DNA of 64,000 nt from an uncultured beta proteobacterium. GTDB taxonomy: Bacteria > Pseudomonadota > Gammaproteobacteria > Burkholderiales > Burkholderiaceae_B. Under the pieces are notes generated by a model, which was not told where the DNA came from, searched no databases, and saw only the letters and a list, made by a program, of their open reading frames with translations. The stretch covers positions 1 to 64,000 of the forward strand of contig CAIJKV010000135.1 of NCBI GenBank assembly GCA_903821335.1, given 5' to 3'. The translations under genes and the position numbers were made by a program. Of this stretch, positions 1 through 9,340 are shown piece after piece; within the stretch, counting starts at the first letter, position 1, and every line of letters starts with the position of its first letter.

Positions 1-315
1 CTGCGGGCTCGCTACCAGATCAAAGGCAACAGCGACGACTTGCAACTGGGCTCAGTGGTTCGCGTCAGGCTTGCGGTTGCGCTGTCCGACAGTCACGTCA
101 TCGAAGTGCCCATCGCGGCGCTCGACGAGCGTGGTGGCGGACCGCGCATCTGGCACATCGTCGACGGCAAGGCGCAACCGGTGGCGGCAAAGATCGTGAC
201 GCTTGACACGCAAACAGCCCGCATCGTCGCCGACGTACCCCCTGGCAGCAGGATTATCGCGCTGGGGACGCAGCTACTTGAACCGGGCATGGCGGTACGG
301 GAGCTCGGCAAATGA
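1..315 (+). CDS. RND efflux periplasmic adaptor subunit, C-terminal part (5' truncated by window)
   Basis: The reading frame is open from base 1 and ends at 313-315, so only about the last 104 residues are visible. They look like the beta-barrel and membrane-proximal end of an HlyD/MdtA-type membrane fusion protein: a stretch of short beta strands containing VPIAALDERGGGPRIWHIVDG and a closing GTQLLEPGMAV segment, typical of these adaptors. Such proteins bridge an inner-membrane RND pump and an outer-membrane channel. Its stop overlaps the start of the RND permease at 312 by 4 bases (ATGA), so the two are translationally coupled. The true start, signal peptide and hairpin domain lie outside the window. 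The family assignment rests mainly on the neighbour. Confidence 0.8.
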   Translation: MRARYQIKGNSDDLQLGSVVRVRLAVALSDSHVIEVPIAALDERGGGPRIWHIVDGKAQPVAAKIVTLDTQTARIVADVPPGSRIIALGTQLLEPGMAVRELGK

Positions 316-3300
316 GCTTCCCCAACCTTTCTGCCCTCGCGGTCCGCGAGCGCGCAGTCACGCTGTTCTTTATTTTGCTGTCGGTGGTGGCCGGCATCTA
401 CGCCTTCATGTCTCTGGGCCGAGCCGAAGACCCCCCTTTCACTATTCGGGCCATGGTCGTCACCGTGCTCTGGCCAGGTGCCACGACTGAGCAAATGCAG
501 CTACAGGTTGTCGACCGGCTTGAAAAACGTATTCAGGAAGTTGAATACATGTACCGTATCGAGACCAGCGTGCGGCCGGGGCGCGCCGATATTCAAATTG
601 AGTTCCAGGATTATTCGCCCAGCAACAGGGTGCCGGACCTGCTCTACCAAGTACGCAAACGTATGCTCGACGAGGCACCCAAGTTGCCGCGCGGCGTCAT
701 TGGCCCGATTGTCAACGACGACTTTGCCGATGTTTACTTCACCATGATCGCGCTGACGGCACCGGGCTTGCCCATGCGCGAACTCACCCGTGATGCCGAA
801 GCCATCCGTGATCGCCTGCAACTGGTCGAAGGTGTCCACAAGGCACTGGTGATCGGGGAACGCACCGAACGCGTCTATGTCGAATTCGACAATGCCCGGC
901 TGATCAATCTCGGCATTTCTCCCGAAACACTGCTCGATGCCATCGATGCCAACAATCGCCTGATCCCCGCCGGTCAGATCCAGACAGACGGGCCGCGCGT
1001 CCATGTGCGCCTGGATGCCGACCTGTCCGACCCTGAACAGCTTGCCGCCATGCCACTGCGCATCGGCAACCGGCTTCTGCGCCTGGGTGACCTGGCGACG
1101 ATTCGCCGCGGCTACGAAGATCCGCCGACCTACTTGATCCGGGCGGGCAACCAGGACAGCGTCATTCTTGGCGTCGTGATGCAGAAAGGTGAAAATGGCC
1201 TGAAAGTTGGTGAACGCCTGCAGAACTTCATCGAAAAAGAACGCACAAAACTGCCGTTGGGCATGAGCATGGTGCAGTTGACCAACCAGGCGAGCGCCAT
1301 CGCCAGCGCGGTCAACCTGTTCCAGATCAAGTTCCTGGTCGCGATGGCCGTGGTGATGGCGGTCAGCATCCTGGCGATCGGCTTGCGCGCAGGACTGGTC
1401 GTGGGCATTGCCATTCCAGTCACGCTTGGCCTGACCTTCCTGATGATGAAGATAGCGGGGATCAACCTGGACCGGATCACGTTAGGCGCACTGATCATCG
1501 CACTCGGTCTGCTGGTGGACGATGCCATTATTTCAATCGAAATGATGATCGTCAAAATGGAGCAAGGCTGGGACCGCGTGCGCGCGGCGTCGCACGCCTG
1601 GACAGCAACCGCCGCTCCCATGCTGTTCGGTACGCTGGTCACCGTGGCGGGTTTCGTCCCGGTCGGGTTTGCCCAGTCTTCGGTGGGCGAATATACCGGC
1701 AACATTTTCTGGGTGCTTGGCTTTGCACTGCTGCTGTCGTGGCTGGTGGCGGTGACCTTTACGCCTTATCTGGGGGTCAAGCTGCTGCCGGACTTCAAGC
1801 ATGGCCATCACAACGCGGCTGAAATCTACAACACGCCGCGCTATCGAAAGCTGCGTGCCATCATCACCCTGTGCGTGACCCGTCGCAAGACTGTGGTGGG
1901 TGCGACCGTTGGCTTGCTGGTGCTCAGCATCCTGGGAATGATCGGCCCGGTGCAGAAACAGTTTTTCCCGAGTTCCGACCGACTTGAAATCCTCATCAGC
2001 GTCTATATGCCACAGGGTTCAGCGATCGAGGTGACCGACCTGACCACAAGGAAAATCGAAGCCATCCTGGAGAAGACACCGGGCATCAGCACACTTTCTG
2101 CCTACGTCGGCGGCGGGGCACCGCGATTCTTTATCTCCGCCAATCCTGAGATGCCGGACCCTGCCTTCGCCAAGATCATCGCAGTAGCCAAGGATGTCGC
2201 CAGCCGGGATCAAGTCATGGCAACCCTTGTCCAGCATGTCAACAATGGCGAGTTTCCCGAGGCGCGTGTGCGCGTCAGCCGCCTGTTGTTTGGCCCGCCA
2301 GTGATCTGGCCGGTCGCATTCAAGGTGCTGGGCCCCGACCCGAACGAACTGCGACACATCGCCTATGCTGTGCGCGACGTGATGGCAAAAAATCCGAACA
2401 TCATCGACCAGAACCTTGAATGGGATGAACGTGCGCCCGCCATCCACCTGGATATGGATCTCGACCGCCTGCGGCTCATCGGACTCACGCCACGCGACGT
2501 CGCGCAGCAACTGCAGTTTCAGCTCGATGGCGTGGCAGTCACAGAACTGCGCCAGGACATCCGGACCGTCGAACTGCGGGCGCGCGGCCTGCGATCCGAC
2601 GTCTCGCTGGACGGACTGATAGAAATCAAGACACAGGACGGCCGTAAAGTTCCGCTGACCCAACTCGGGCAACTGAGAATCCAGTATGAAGACCCCATCA
2701 TCAAGCGCACCAACCGTGAACCGTTCATTGCCGTGCGCGCCGATGTGGTGGGCGCTCAGGCGCCCGACGTTACCTGGGTGCTCTGGGATCAGCTTGAATC
2801 GATCCGCAAGTCCCTGCCTGACGGCTACCGGATCGATGTGGCGGGTGCCGTCGAACAGTCCGGCAAGGCCGACGCGTCTATCCAGAAAATGCAACCCCTG
2901 ATGGTCGCCATCATGCTCATCTTCATCATGTTGCAGATGCGGTCTTTCTCAGGAACCTTCATGGTGGTGGCCACCGCCCCGCTTGGACTGATCGGAGCCG
3001 TCCTGGCAATGTTGCTGTTCGGACAGCCCTTTGGCTTCGTCGCCCTGCTTGGTCTGATCGGCCTGGCTGGCATCCTCATGCGCAACACACTGATCCTGAC
3101 GCAGCAGATCTCGGACAACGTTGAAGAAGGCATGCCGGGTGCCGACGCCGTGGTCGAGGCTGCAGTGCAGCGCGCACGACCAGTCATCCTCACGGCGCTG
3201 GCCGCGGTCTTCGCCTTTGTGCCCCTGACCATGGACAGTTTCTGGGGGCCGCTGGCCTATGTGCTGATCGGTGGCGTCTCAGTCGGCACGGTCATCACCC

Positions 3301-3380
3301 TGCTGTTCGTGCCGGCACTGTATGCGCTCTGGTTCAGGCTGGAGCGCCCCGCAACACCCGTTAGCTCAAGATCATCGTGA
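312..3380 (+). CDS. RND efflux transporter permease subunit
   Basis: This 1022-residue protein has the normal length and layout of an HAE-type RND pump: an N-terminal transmembrane helix, a large periplasmic porter domain, a central helix cluster, a second porter domain and a final helix bundle. The proton-relay aspartate pair is visible in the helix-4 motif GLLVDDAIISIEMM, and the second half carries the matching GLIGLAGILMRNTLIL segment. It would use the proton gradient to drive drugs, solvents or other toxic compounds out through an adaptor and an outer-membrane factor. It overlaps the adaptor gene by 4 bases. No outer-membrane factor follows it, so that gene is either before the adaptor, outside the window, or borrowed. 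The substrate cannot be read from the sequence. Confidence 0.93.
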   Translation: MSFPNLSALAVRERAVTLFFILLSVVAGIYAFMSLGRAEDPPFTIRAMVVTVLWPGATTEQMQLQVVDRLEKRIQEVEYMYRIETSVRPGRADIQIEFQDYSPSNRVPDLLYQVRKRMLDEAPKLPRGVIGPIVNDDFADVYFTMIALTAPGLPMRELTRDAEAIRDRLQLVEGVHKALVIGERTERVYVEFDNARLINLGISPETLLDAIDANNRLIPAGQIQTDGPRVHVRLDADLSDPEQLAAMPLRIGNRLLRLGDLATIRRGYEDPPTYLIRAGNQDSVILGVVMQKGENGLKVGERLQNFIEKERTKLPLGMSMVQLTNQASAIASAVNLFQIKFLVAMAVVMAVSILAIGLRAGLVVGIAIPVTLGLTFLMMKIAGINLDRITLGALIIALGLLVDDAIISIEMMIVKMEQGWDRVRAASHAWTATAAPMLFGTLVTVAGFVPVGFAQSSVGEYTGNIFWVLGFALLLSWLVAVTFTPYLGVKLLPDFKHGHHNAAEIYNTPRYRKLRAIITLCVTRRKTVVGATVGLLVLSILGMIGPVQKQFFPSSDRLEILISVYMPQGSAIEVTDLTTRKIEAILEKTPGISTLSAYVGGGAPRFFISANPEMPDPAFAKIIAVAKDVASRDQVMATLVQHVNNGEFPEARVRVSRLLFGPPVIWPVAFKVLGPDPNELRHIAYAVRDVMAKNPNIIDQNLEWDERAPAIHLDMDLDRLRLIGLTPRDVAQQLQFQLDGVAVTELRQDIRTVELRARGLRSDVSLDGLIEIKTQDGRKVPLTQLGQLRIQYEDPIIKRTNREPFIAVRADVVGAQAPDVTWVLWDQLESIRKSLPDGYRIDVAGAVEQSGKADASIQKMQPLMVAIMLIFIMLQMRSFSGTFMVVATAPLGLIGAVLAMLLFGQPFGFVALLGLIGLAGILMRNTLILTQQISDNVEEGMPGADAVVEAAVQRARPVILTALAAVFAFVPLTMDSFWGPLAYVLIGGVSVGTVITLLFVPALYALWFRLERPATPVSSRSS

Positions 3381-3404
3381 ACTCGCCCGGCAGCCCGCAC
3401 GAGT

Positions 3405-4745
3405 CTAGACAGCGTGTGGCTGAACTTGTCCCACCTCCAGCGTCGCCACCAGTTGTTGGTCGTGCATCTGGCGCATGGTCAGGAAATCGTCGTGGTCCTC
3501 GACAATTTCCCACGCGCCCTCTCGGTGTGGCACACCATGCAACAAGATCGGCAGTGATTTTGTCTTGAGTCTGATCACAGGCTGGCTATGCACATACCCG
3601 GCATGAGGTTGACCCAAAATCTCATGCGCGATTGCGCTGGCCTGCTTGCTGATGGGTTCGATCAATCGACACGGCGCGCCATGAATGCTGACACAGTCGC
3701 CCAGGGCATACACCTCGGCGGCGCTTGTTCGCAAAGTACAGGGATCCACCACGATGCCGCGATCAAAGGTCAGACCGGCACGTTCGGCCAGCCAAGATTC
3801 CGTGACGAGTCCCGTGGCGGCAACAATCTCATCGGCCGATATGGTCTTGCCACACGCGGTCGTGATGGTCTTGGTGCCCACCTCACTGCAGCGAACCCCC
3901 AAAACCTTGACTGAACCCAGGAAGCGCACGCCCGCATGCTCAAGACTGACCCGCAGGCGCTGTGAAGCCTCGTCAGGCAACAATGCCGCCAGTGGCAGAG
4001 CCTGAATGTCCATCAACGTGATCTGGTGGCCCGCGCGTGCAAAGTCATCGGCAAGTTCACAGCCCACCATGCCGGCGCCAACAATCGCAATATGTCGCCT
4101 GCCATGACTCAGTTTCTGGTGCAGGCCACTCCAGCCCGCCAGATCATTGATGCGCCAGCAAAGTGCCGCCGGGAGTGCGTCGAGCGTTACCGGCCGGGCG
4201 CCTTGGGCAAGGACCAGGTGCGTGTACCGCACGGTGCCGCGCGTCGTGCGAAGCTGGTGCAACGCCGGTGACAGTCCAACCACGAATGTTTCGGGCACCA
4301 ATCGCAGGCCAAGCCTTTGCGACGCCTCGGCGGCCGATTCGCGCACCAGTGTGTCGCGCGTGGCGCCACGACTCATCGCGATGGACAATTCGGGCTTCAG
4401 ATATCGGTCACCCTGGCACGCCGAGACAATCGTGATCGGCACGTCCGCATCCAGCGCGCGCAGCGCCTGGGCAACGGCCCAGCCGGCATGGCCGGCACCG
4501 ACAATCACGACACCCGTGCCGCGTGCGACGATGGCCTTGCGCGCCACGGGCACCGCCAGTCCCTCGGCGTGCTCGTACGGTTCAAAATCAGCCTTGACGA
4601 CTCCGCACAACGGGCAGACCCAATCCGGCGGGATATCCTGGAAACGGGTTCCGGGTGGCAAGCCACTATCAGGATCGCCTTTTTCTTCATCGTAGATCAG
4701 GCCACAGGCACGGCAGATGAACTGCTTCCAGGCGACCAGACTCAT
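3405..4745 (-). CDS. Rubredoxin fused to FAD/NAD(P)-dependent rubredoxin reductase
   Basis: A 446-residue electron-transfer fusion. Residues 1-55 form a rubredoxin domain with the four iron-binding cysteines C11, C14, C44 and C47 ([20 protein letters not shown] and WVCPLCG). From about residue 72 a flavoprotein reductase follows, with the FAD-binding [17 protein letters not shown], an internal NAD(P)-binding [19 protein letters not shown] and the closing VYALGDCV motif. It should pass electrons from NAD(P)H through FAD to the attached rubredoxin, and then to an unknown acceptor. The start overlaps the end of the acyl-CoA-dehydrogenase-like gene by 4 bases, so the two are probably coupled and may work together. 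The usual partners of rubredoxin reductases, such as alkane hydroxylase, are not seen here. Confidence 0.9.
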   Translation of the reverse strand: MSLVAWKQFICRACGLIYDEEKGDPDSGLPPGTRFQDIPPDWVCPLCGVVKADFEPYEHAEGLAVPVARKAIVARGTGVVIVGAGHAGWAVAQALRALDADVPITIVSACQGDRYLKPELSIAMSRGATRDTLVRESAAEASQRLGLRLVPETFVVGLSPALHQLRTTRGTVRYTHLVLAQGARPVTLDALPAALCWRINDLAGWSGLHQKLSHGRRHIAIVGAGMVGCELADDFARAGHQITLMDIQALPLAALLPDEASQRLRVSLEHAGVRFLGSVKVLGVRCSEVGTKTITTACGKTISADEIVAATGLVTESWLAERAGLTFDRGIVVDPCTLRTSAAEVYALGDCVSIHGAPCRLIEPISKQASAIAHEILGQPHAGYVHSQPVIRLKTKSLPILLHGVPHREGAWEIVEDHDDFLTMRQMHDQQLVATLEVGQVQPHAV

Positions 4746-5884
4746 GCCGGCAATTCCTCTTTCAAGAGTCTGGCCATTTCCCAGCGCAGGTGCTTGATGG
4801 CTGGCGTCACGATGGCAACAAAATGCGCCTCGCGGATCCGGCGCTGTGGTGCCGAGTGGATCAGGTATCCGCGCGCGCCCTGGTGCATGAGGGCCGACTG
4901 CGTCGCGCGCAGCACGAACTCAGCCCCGTGTGTGCGCACATCCAGCACAGCCAGCAAATAGTCCTTGCTGCCGTCATAGGGCGTCAGCGCAAGCGTTGCG
5001 ACCCGCTCACCCAACTCGTCAAATTCAGCCTGCAAGGCATCGGGCCGGTCGTGCAAGAACTGGTTGACGTGTCCAAGCAACGGTTCAACTTCCAGCATGG
5101 AATCAATACTGCCTTGCGCGATCCCGATTGCCATGCCCGTTTGCAGCAGAATGAATGCCGCACGTATCCGGGCGATGAAGGGTTTGGCAGGATCGGCAAT
5201 CAGGTCATCCTGTCCGACAAAGAACTGATCGAGCCGCACGCCCCAGGTACTCGTGCCTTCCATGCCCGAGAACTCGGGACAATGGCGCAGCACGACTTCC
5301 GGGGTGCAGCGGAGCAAAAACATGATTTCGTGCGAAGTCGAACCATCGTCGCGCACGACGCCCGCAATTGCGCCACAGTACTGTCCGGGAGCGATATGAC
5401 TCACCCATGGCAGGGCACCGCTCACGCGATACCCGCCAGGCACCTTGGTCGCGCGCAGCAGCATTTTTTCAATGCCCGCGAACGTCTTCATCGGATTGGA
5501 CAAAGCCGTCCCGCCAAACGTCTGGCCCGACACGTGGCGCTCGAGCACCTGCCCGGTTAACGCCGGGTTGCCGGACTGTTCCATATACAAGCCGCAAACG
5601 TCATGGCACCAGGACAGAAAACCTGTGGCGCCACAACGTCGACTGACTGCGCGCATGGCGTCGATCGCCAGTCCGAAGTTACCACCGTTGCGATCCAGGT
5701 GCGCACCAAAGGCACCCGCCTGGGCCAGCGACGCCATGATCTCCAGCGGATACAGCCTTTCGTGATCGATACGAAAAGCTGCCTCAGCCAACGGACCATC
5801 AGCAATCGCGGTCACGCGCAGCATGACCGCACCAGGGGTGCGCGGATCGGACTGAGGGGAAGTGGTTTCAACGATGATCATCAC
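4742..5884 (-). CDS. Acyl-CoA dehydrogenase family flavoprotein
   Basis: A 380-residue protein of the acyl-CoA dehydrogenase/flavin-dependent monooxygenase superfamily. It shows an N-terminal helical domain, a middle beta domain ([13 protein letters not shown] region) and a C-terminal helical bundle ending in [20 protein letters not shown]. Members use FAD to oxidise acyl thioesters, or with reduced flavin act as two-component monooxygenases or desulfurases. The catalytic glutamate of classical enzymes cannot be placed with confidence. The gene lies 34 bases after the OsmC-like gene and overlaps the rubredoxin-reductase fusion by 4 bases. An oxidoreductase that exchanges electrons with that fusion is a reasonable inference. 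Start codons ATG-ATG are adjacent and either could be used. Confidence 0.8.
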   Translation of the reverse strand: MMIIVETTSPQSDPRTPGAVMLRVTAIADGPLAEAAFRIDHERLYPLEIMASLAQAGAFGAHLDRNGGNFGLAIDAMRAVSRRCGATGFLSWCHDVCGLYMEQSGNPALTGQVLERHVSGQTFGGTALSNPMKTFAGIEKMLLRATKVPGGYRVSGALPWVSHIAPGQYCGAIAGVVRDDGSTSHEIMFLLRCTPEVVLRHCPEFSGMEGTSTWGVRLDQFFVGQDDLIADPAKPFIARIRAAFILLQTGMAIGIAQGSIDSMLEVEPLLGHVNQFLHDRPDALQAEFDELGERVATLALTPYDGSKDYLLAVLDVRTHGAEFVLRATQSALMHQGARGYLIHSAPQRRIREAHFVAIVTPAIKHLRWEMARLLKEELPA

Positions 5885-5918
5885 GCACGCTCAAGGGATC
5901 GATAGAAACTGCAAGGGG

Positions 5919-6473
5919 TTAGTCCGCCAGTCCGATGGTGAACGCGATGGGATTGCGCATGGAATTGGCGACCGGCGAGTATAAGTTTGCATGCTTGACG
6001 ATTTCATCGAGCACCTCGCGTGTAGCATCACCCTCGATCACAACCTTGACGCGGATATCCTGAAAACCCATCTGGGCTGGTTGCATCTCTGCGCCGCCCG
6101 CGCCCCATGCCGCAGGGTTGCCGATGTCGCCCTCGAGGAACAGTTCGAGCTTGGTCAGCTTGACTTGTTTCCACGTCGCGACCGCTGTGATGCCGACGGC
6201 CAGGCAACCACCCAGCGACGCCAGCACCATTTCGCCCGGAGCCGGTGCCGTATCCTCGCCAAACAGGTGTGGCGGTTCGTCGACCACGACGGGCAAGTGA
6301 TTGCCCACATAGCTGAGCGTGCGGTATTGACCGTCGGTGACGGTATGTACTTTATTTGTGCCGCGGCGAGTCGGGTCGGCACGGCCTTTTTCAGCAAATC
6401 CCATCAGGCCGTCACGATCGATCGGACGCAGGTAGGCTTTGACAGTGGAGGGGTTGGATGTGGATTGACTCAA
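5919..6473 (-). CDS. OsmC-like protein
   Basis: A 184-residue OsmC/Ohr-superfamily protein. The first conserved cysteine is present in MVLASLGGCLAVGITAVAT. The position where the second redox cysteine normally sits (as in xCPVSN) reads LYSPVANS, with serine in place of cysteine. Without the cysteine pair it is unlikely to be a standard organic-hydroperoxide reductase. The start appears to be TTG at 6473: it has a well-spaced AGGAG about eight bases upstream, and no alternative ATG lies near. It is the first gene of a minus-strand run with the flavoprotein and rubredoxin-reductase fusion. A thiol- or persulfide-related role is possible but not shown. Confidence 0.85.
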   Translation of the reverse strand: MSQSTSNPSTVKAYLRPIDRDGLMGFAEKGRADPTRRGTNKVHTVTDGQYRTLSYVGNHLPVVVDEPPHLFGEDTAPAPGEMVLASLGGCLAVGITAVATWKQVKLTKLELFLEGDIGNPAAWGAGGAEMQPAQMGFQDIRVKVVIEGDATREVLDEIVKHANLYSPVANSMRNPIAFTIGLAD

Positions 6474-6580
6474 GGTGATCTCCTGGTGAGGTAAGGTGAG
6501 CCGAGCAGAGCGAGCTGCCCGGGAAATGGTGTTGTGGCGATTATTCTAGCCGCAGTGGCCGGCACGGCCGCGTCAGCCAC

Positions 6581-7657
6581 TTAAAATGGCAAACGTTCCT
6601 GTACACCGGCTTCATGCGCAACCCTGGCGACGTCGGCCAGCGTATCGTCGGGCAGCAACAGCCCGCGCGCGCGATTATTTTCATCCGCCCGTTTTTCCAT
6701 CTCACCAGGATAAAAAACCTGGCTGTGCCCGTGGGCCAGCGGTACGGATTTAAGCGACGTGATGTACGTGTTGATCTTCGCTTCAAAATCGGCCAGGGGC
6801 TGGAACGCCGCGACGTTCAGTGCCACCATGAAGTGGCCCGCGCCACTTGGATTGACGGGATCATAGGGCCCGTGCACCGCGTCAAGGAATTTGCTGCCGG
6901 ACAACACACCCGAAAGAATGTCGACCATGACCCCCATCACGTAGCCTTTGTGACCCGCCATGGGCAGGATGAAACCCTCGAGTGCGGCCTTGGGATCCGT
7001 GGTCGGCCGACCTTGCGCGTCGATGGCCCAGTCTGACGGAATTTGCTCGCGTCGCTTGTCGGCCAGATAAATTTTGCCGCGCGCGACACCTGAGTTGGCC
7101 ATGTCCATCACGACGGGGCCGTAGGCACCACCGGGTACCGCGATCGACCACGGATTGGTGCCGATTTTCTTTTGCAGGCCACCCCAGGGAGCCATATTTG
7201 GTCCCGCATTACTCATCAGCACCATGACGCATCCCTGTTGCGCACCGATACGCGTGTAGTACATACAGGTGCCGAAGTGATTGGAGTTGCGCACGGACAC
7301 TGCACCCAGGCCGTGCTTGCGCGCCCGACTGACCGCCTCGTCAACCGCACGTCGCGCAATCACCTGGCCAACGCCGTCATGACCATCCATCACCGCGACG
7401 GCACCTGCGTCGACCTCCAGGGTTGTTTGCGTGATGGCCTGCATGGCGCCGGACTTCAGCCGGGCGTAATACCACCCCAGGCGCAACAACCCATGGGACT
7501 GATGCCCCCACAAGTCCGCCTGCACCAGCGTGTCGGCAGCCAGCCTGGCATCGTGCGAAGGAACACCCGCGCTCTGGTAGACGGCTGCGGCAAGCGCGAC
7601 CAGGGCATCCGGATCAAGGCGTTTCGCGTTGGTGTCGTACTGACCGGCTGGGCTCAT
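6581..7657 (-). CDS. Ldh2-family malate/L-lactate/ureidoglycolate-type dehydrogenase
   Basis: A 358-residue NAD(P)-dependent dehydrogenase of the Ldh2/YlbC type, which reduces or oxidises 2-hydroxy/2-keto acids such as malate, L-lactate, ureidoglycolate or sulfolactate. Family features include the N-terminal DTLVQADLWGHQSHGLLRLG, the catalytic-histidine segment VRNSNHFGTCMYY, GPNMAPWGG and the GHKGYVMGVMVDILSG region. The frame is open to 7879, but the family begins near MSPAGQYDT, so I place the start at the ATG 7655-7657. It is divergent from the OFA-type MFS carrier at 7914. A carboxylate substrate shared by the two is plausible, but the exact one cannot be read. Confidence 0.88.
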   Translation of the reverse strand: MSPAGQYDTNAKRLDPDALVALAAAVYQSAGVPSHDARLAADTLVQADLWGHQSHGLLRLGWYYARLKSGAMQAITQTTLEVDAGAVAVMDGHDGVGQVIARRAVDEAVSRARKHGLGAVSVRNSNHFGTCMYYTRIGAQQGCVMVLMSNAGPNMAPWGGLQKKIGTNPWSIAVPGGAYGPVVMDMANSGVARGKIYLADKRREQIPSDWAIDAQGRPTTDPKAALEGFILPMAGHKGYVMGVMVDILSGVLSGSKFLDAVHGPYDPVNPSGAGHFMVALNVAAFQPLADFEAKINTYITSLKSVPLAHGHSQVFYPGEMEKRADENNRARGLLLPDDTLADVARVAHEAGVQERLPF

Positions 7658-7913
7658 GCTCAATCTCGTCTGTTCTGGTGTTGGCTGGGAAAGTGAGTGT
7701 AAACACATTCGCCAGGCGGGCACGAACCTGGAGCGCCCCGCACCCGGTTGGTGCGTCGACCCGGACATGCGCGGACGCAATGGTCGGCGTTTGCACAGCA
7801 TGCCGCGTGTGTCTGACCGATCAAAACTGCCGTCATGGACTGGCACGATTATTGCTGTTTGAACACAGGCACTGGCCAATATTCATATCCTCAACAGTAT
7901 TCCGGAGATCACC
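7658..7913. promoter_or_regulatory. Divergent intergenic region between dehydrogenase and MFS carrier
   Basis: This 256-base gap separates two divergent genes and must contain both promoters. I see no convincing ORF or RNA. A short palindrome-like GTGTAAACAC lies about 40 bases before the dehydrogenase start (7697-7706), a possible but unproven protein-binding site. Exact promoter elements could not be assigned. Confidence 0.3.
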
Positions 7914-9194
7914 ATGAACGTCGCAACGAACGCAGCCGCGACTGCCCCGCTGGCGATGCCCAACGATGGCAGCTGGCTCAAATCAAAATGGATTCAGCTC
8001 GCGCTCGGCGTGGTCTGCATGATGGCCATTTCGAGTCCGCAATATGTCTGGGCACTGTTTACCAAGCCCTTGCTCGGAGAACTTGGCGTTGACCTCGCGA
8101 CCTTGCAGGTCACATTTTCCATCCTGATCGTTCTGCAAACATTTTTCTCACCGTTCCAGGGCTTCCTGGTTGACCGCTTCGGTCCGCGCGTGCTGCTCTC
8201 GATCGGTGCAGTCCTGACTGGCCTGAGCTGGATTCTGTCTGCTCAGGTGCACACCGTCACGGGCATTTACCTGACCTACGGCTTGCTGGGCGGCCTGGGT
8301 ACCGGCATTGTGTACGTGGGCATCGTGGGGCTGATGGTGCGCTGGTTTCCGACTTCGCGCGGCTTTGCTGTTGGCATGGTGGCAGCCGGCTACGGCTTTG
8401 GTGCGATCCTGACGACCTTCCCGATCTCTTCGAGTCTGGCCGCCTCGGGCTACCAGCACACGCTGACCGTGTTTGGCTACATCATCGGTGTCGTTGGCCT
8501 GGTGGCGGCGCAAGGCCTGCGCATGCCTGAGGCCGTGACGCGCGCCGTGCGCAACATCCTCCCACAGGCGTCGAGCGGCGTGTCGCCAAAAGCGATGCTC
8601 AAGACACCGATTTTCTGGCTGATGTTCTTCATGATGACCATGATGTCCACTTCGGGGCTGATGGTCATTTCGCAAATGGGTGCCTTTGCCAAAGATTTCG
8701 GCGTGGCCAATGCCATGGTCTGGGGCATGGCGGCACTGCCACTTGCGTTGACGATAGACCGCGTCACCAACGGTTTGACCCGACCGCTCTTTGGCTGGAT
8801 TTCGGACCGGTTCGGACGTGAAAACACCATGTTCATCGCGTTCGGCCTGGAAGGTCTGGCGATGATGGCATGGCTCTATTTCCGGGCGGATCCCGTCATG
8901 TTCGTGGTGCTGTCGGGCGTGGTATTTTTTGGCTGGGGAGAAATATTCTCACTGTTCCCCTCGACGCTGACGGACACATTTGGCGAAAAACACGCCACCA
9001 CCAACTATGGCTTTCTGTACATGGCTCAAGGTGTTGGCTCTATCCTTGGCGGGCCGATCGCCGCCCTGGTCTATGGGTTCACCGGCAGCTGGATCCCCGT
9101 GTTCGGCCTGATGATCGTTCTGGACTTGTCTGCAGCGATCCTGGCCCTGCTGGTACTTAAACCCATGCGGGCAAAGTACCTGGCACGAGCCTGA
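7914..9194 (+). CDS. MFS transporter, oxalate/formate antiporter (OFA) type
   Basis: A 426-residue inner-membrane carrier with twelve hydrophobic segments. The OFA subfamily look comes from RWFPTSRGFAVGMVAAGYGFGA after helix 4 and from LVDRFGPRVLLSIGAVLTGL in the loop 2-3 MFS signature. OFA carriers exchange or import small organic acids such as oxalate, formate or monocarboxylates. The gene stands alone on the plus strand, divergent from the Ldh2-type dehydrogenase, with a Bug gene about 145 bases downstream. The family is clear; the substrate is not. Confidence 0.88.
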   Translation: MNVATNAAATAPLAMPNDGSWLKSKWIQLALGVVCMMAISSPQYVWALFTKPLLGELGVDLATLQVTFSILIVLQTFFSPFQGFLVDRFGPRVLLSIGAVLTGLSWILSAQVHTVTGIYLTYGLLGGLGTGIVYVGIVGLMVRWFPTSRGFAVGMVAAGYGFGAILTTFPISSSLAASGYQHTLTVFGYIIGVVGLVAAQGLRMPEAVTRAVRNILPQASSGVSPKAMLKTPIFWLMFFMMTMMSTSGLMVISQMGAFAKDFGVANAMVWGMAALPLALTIDRVTNGLTRPLFGWISDRFGRENTMFIAFGLEGLAMMAWLYFRADPVMFVVLSGVVFFGWGEIFSLFPSTLTDTFGEKHATTNYGFLYMAQGVGSILGGPIAALVYGFTGSWIPVFGLMIVLDLSAAILALLVLKPMRAKYLARA

Positions 9195-9340
9195 CCCCGC
9201 GTAGCGGCCAGTCCAGGCCAGGCCGCAAACCCGCTACGGCCTGCAGGCGCAAGCACGGCTAACGCGTCGAGTCCAGTCATTTTCCGGAAAATTTCGCACT
9301 ATGATAAGTGCGATTGATTCTCAGGGAGTGCCTCCGGAAA

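Noticed and set aside
7658-7879. N-terminal extension of the Ldh2-type dehydrogenase
   Set aside because: The 74 extra residues do not match the family, which begins near the ATG at 7657.
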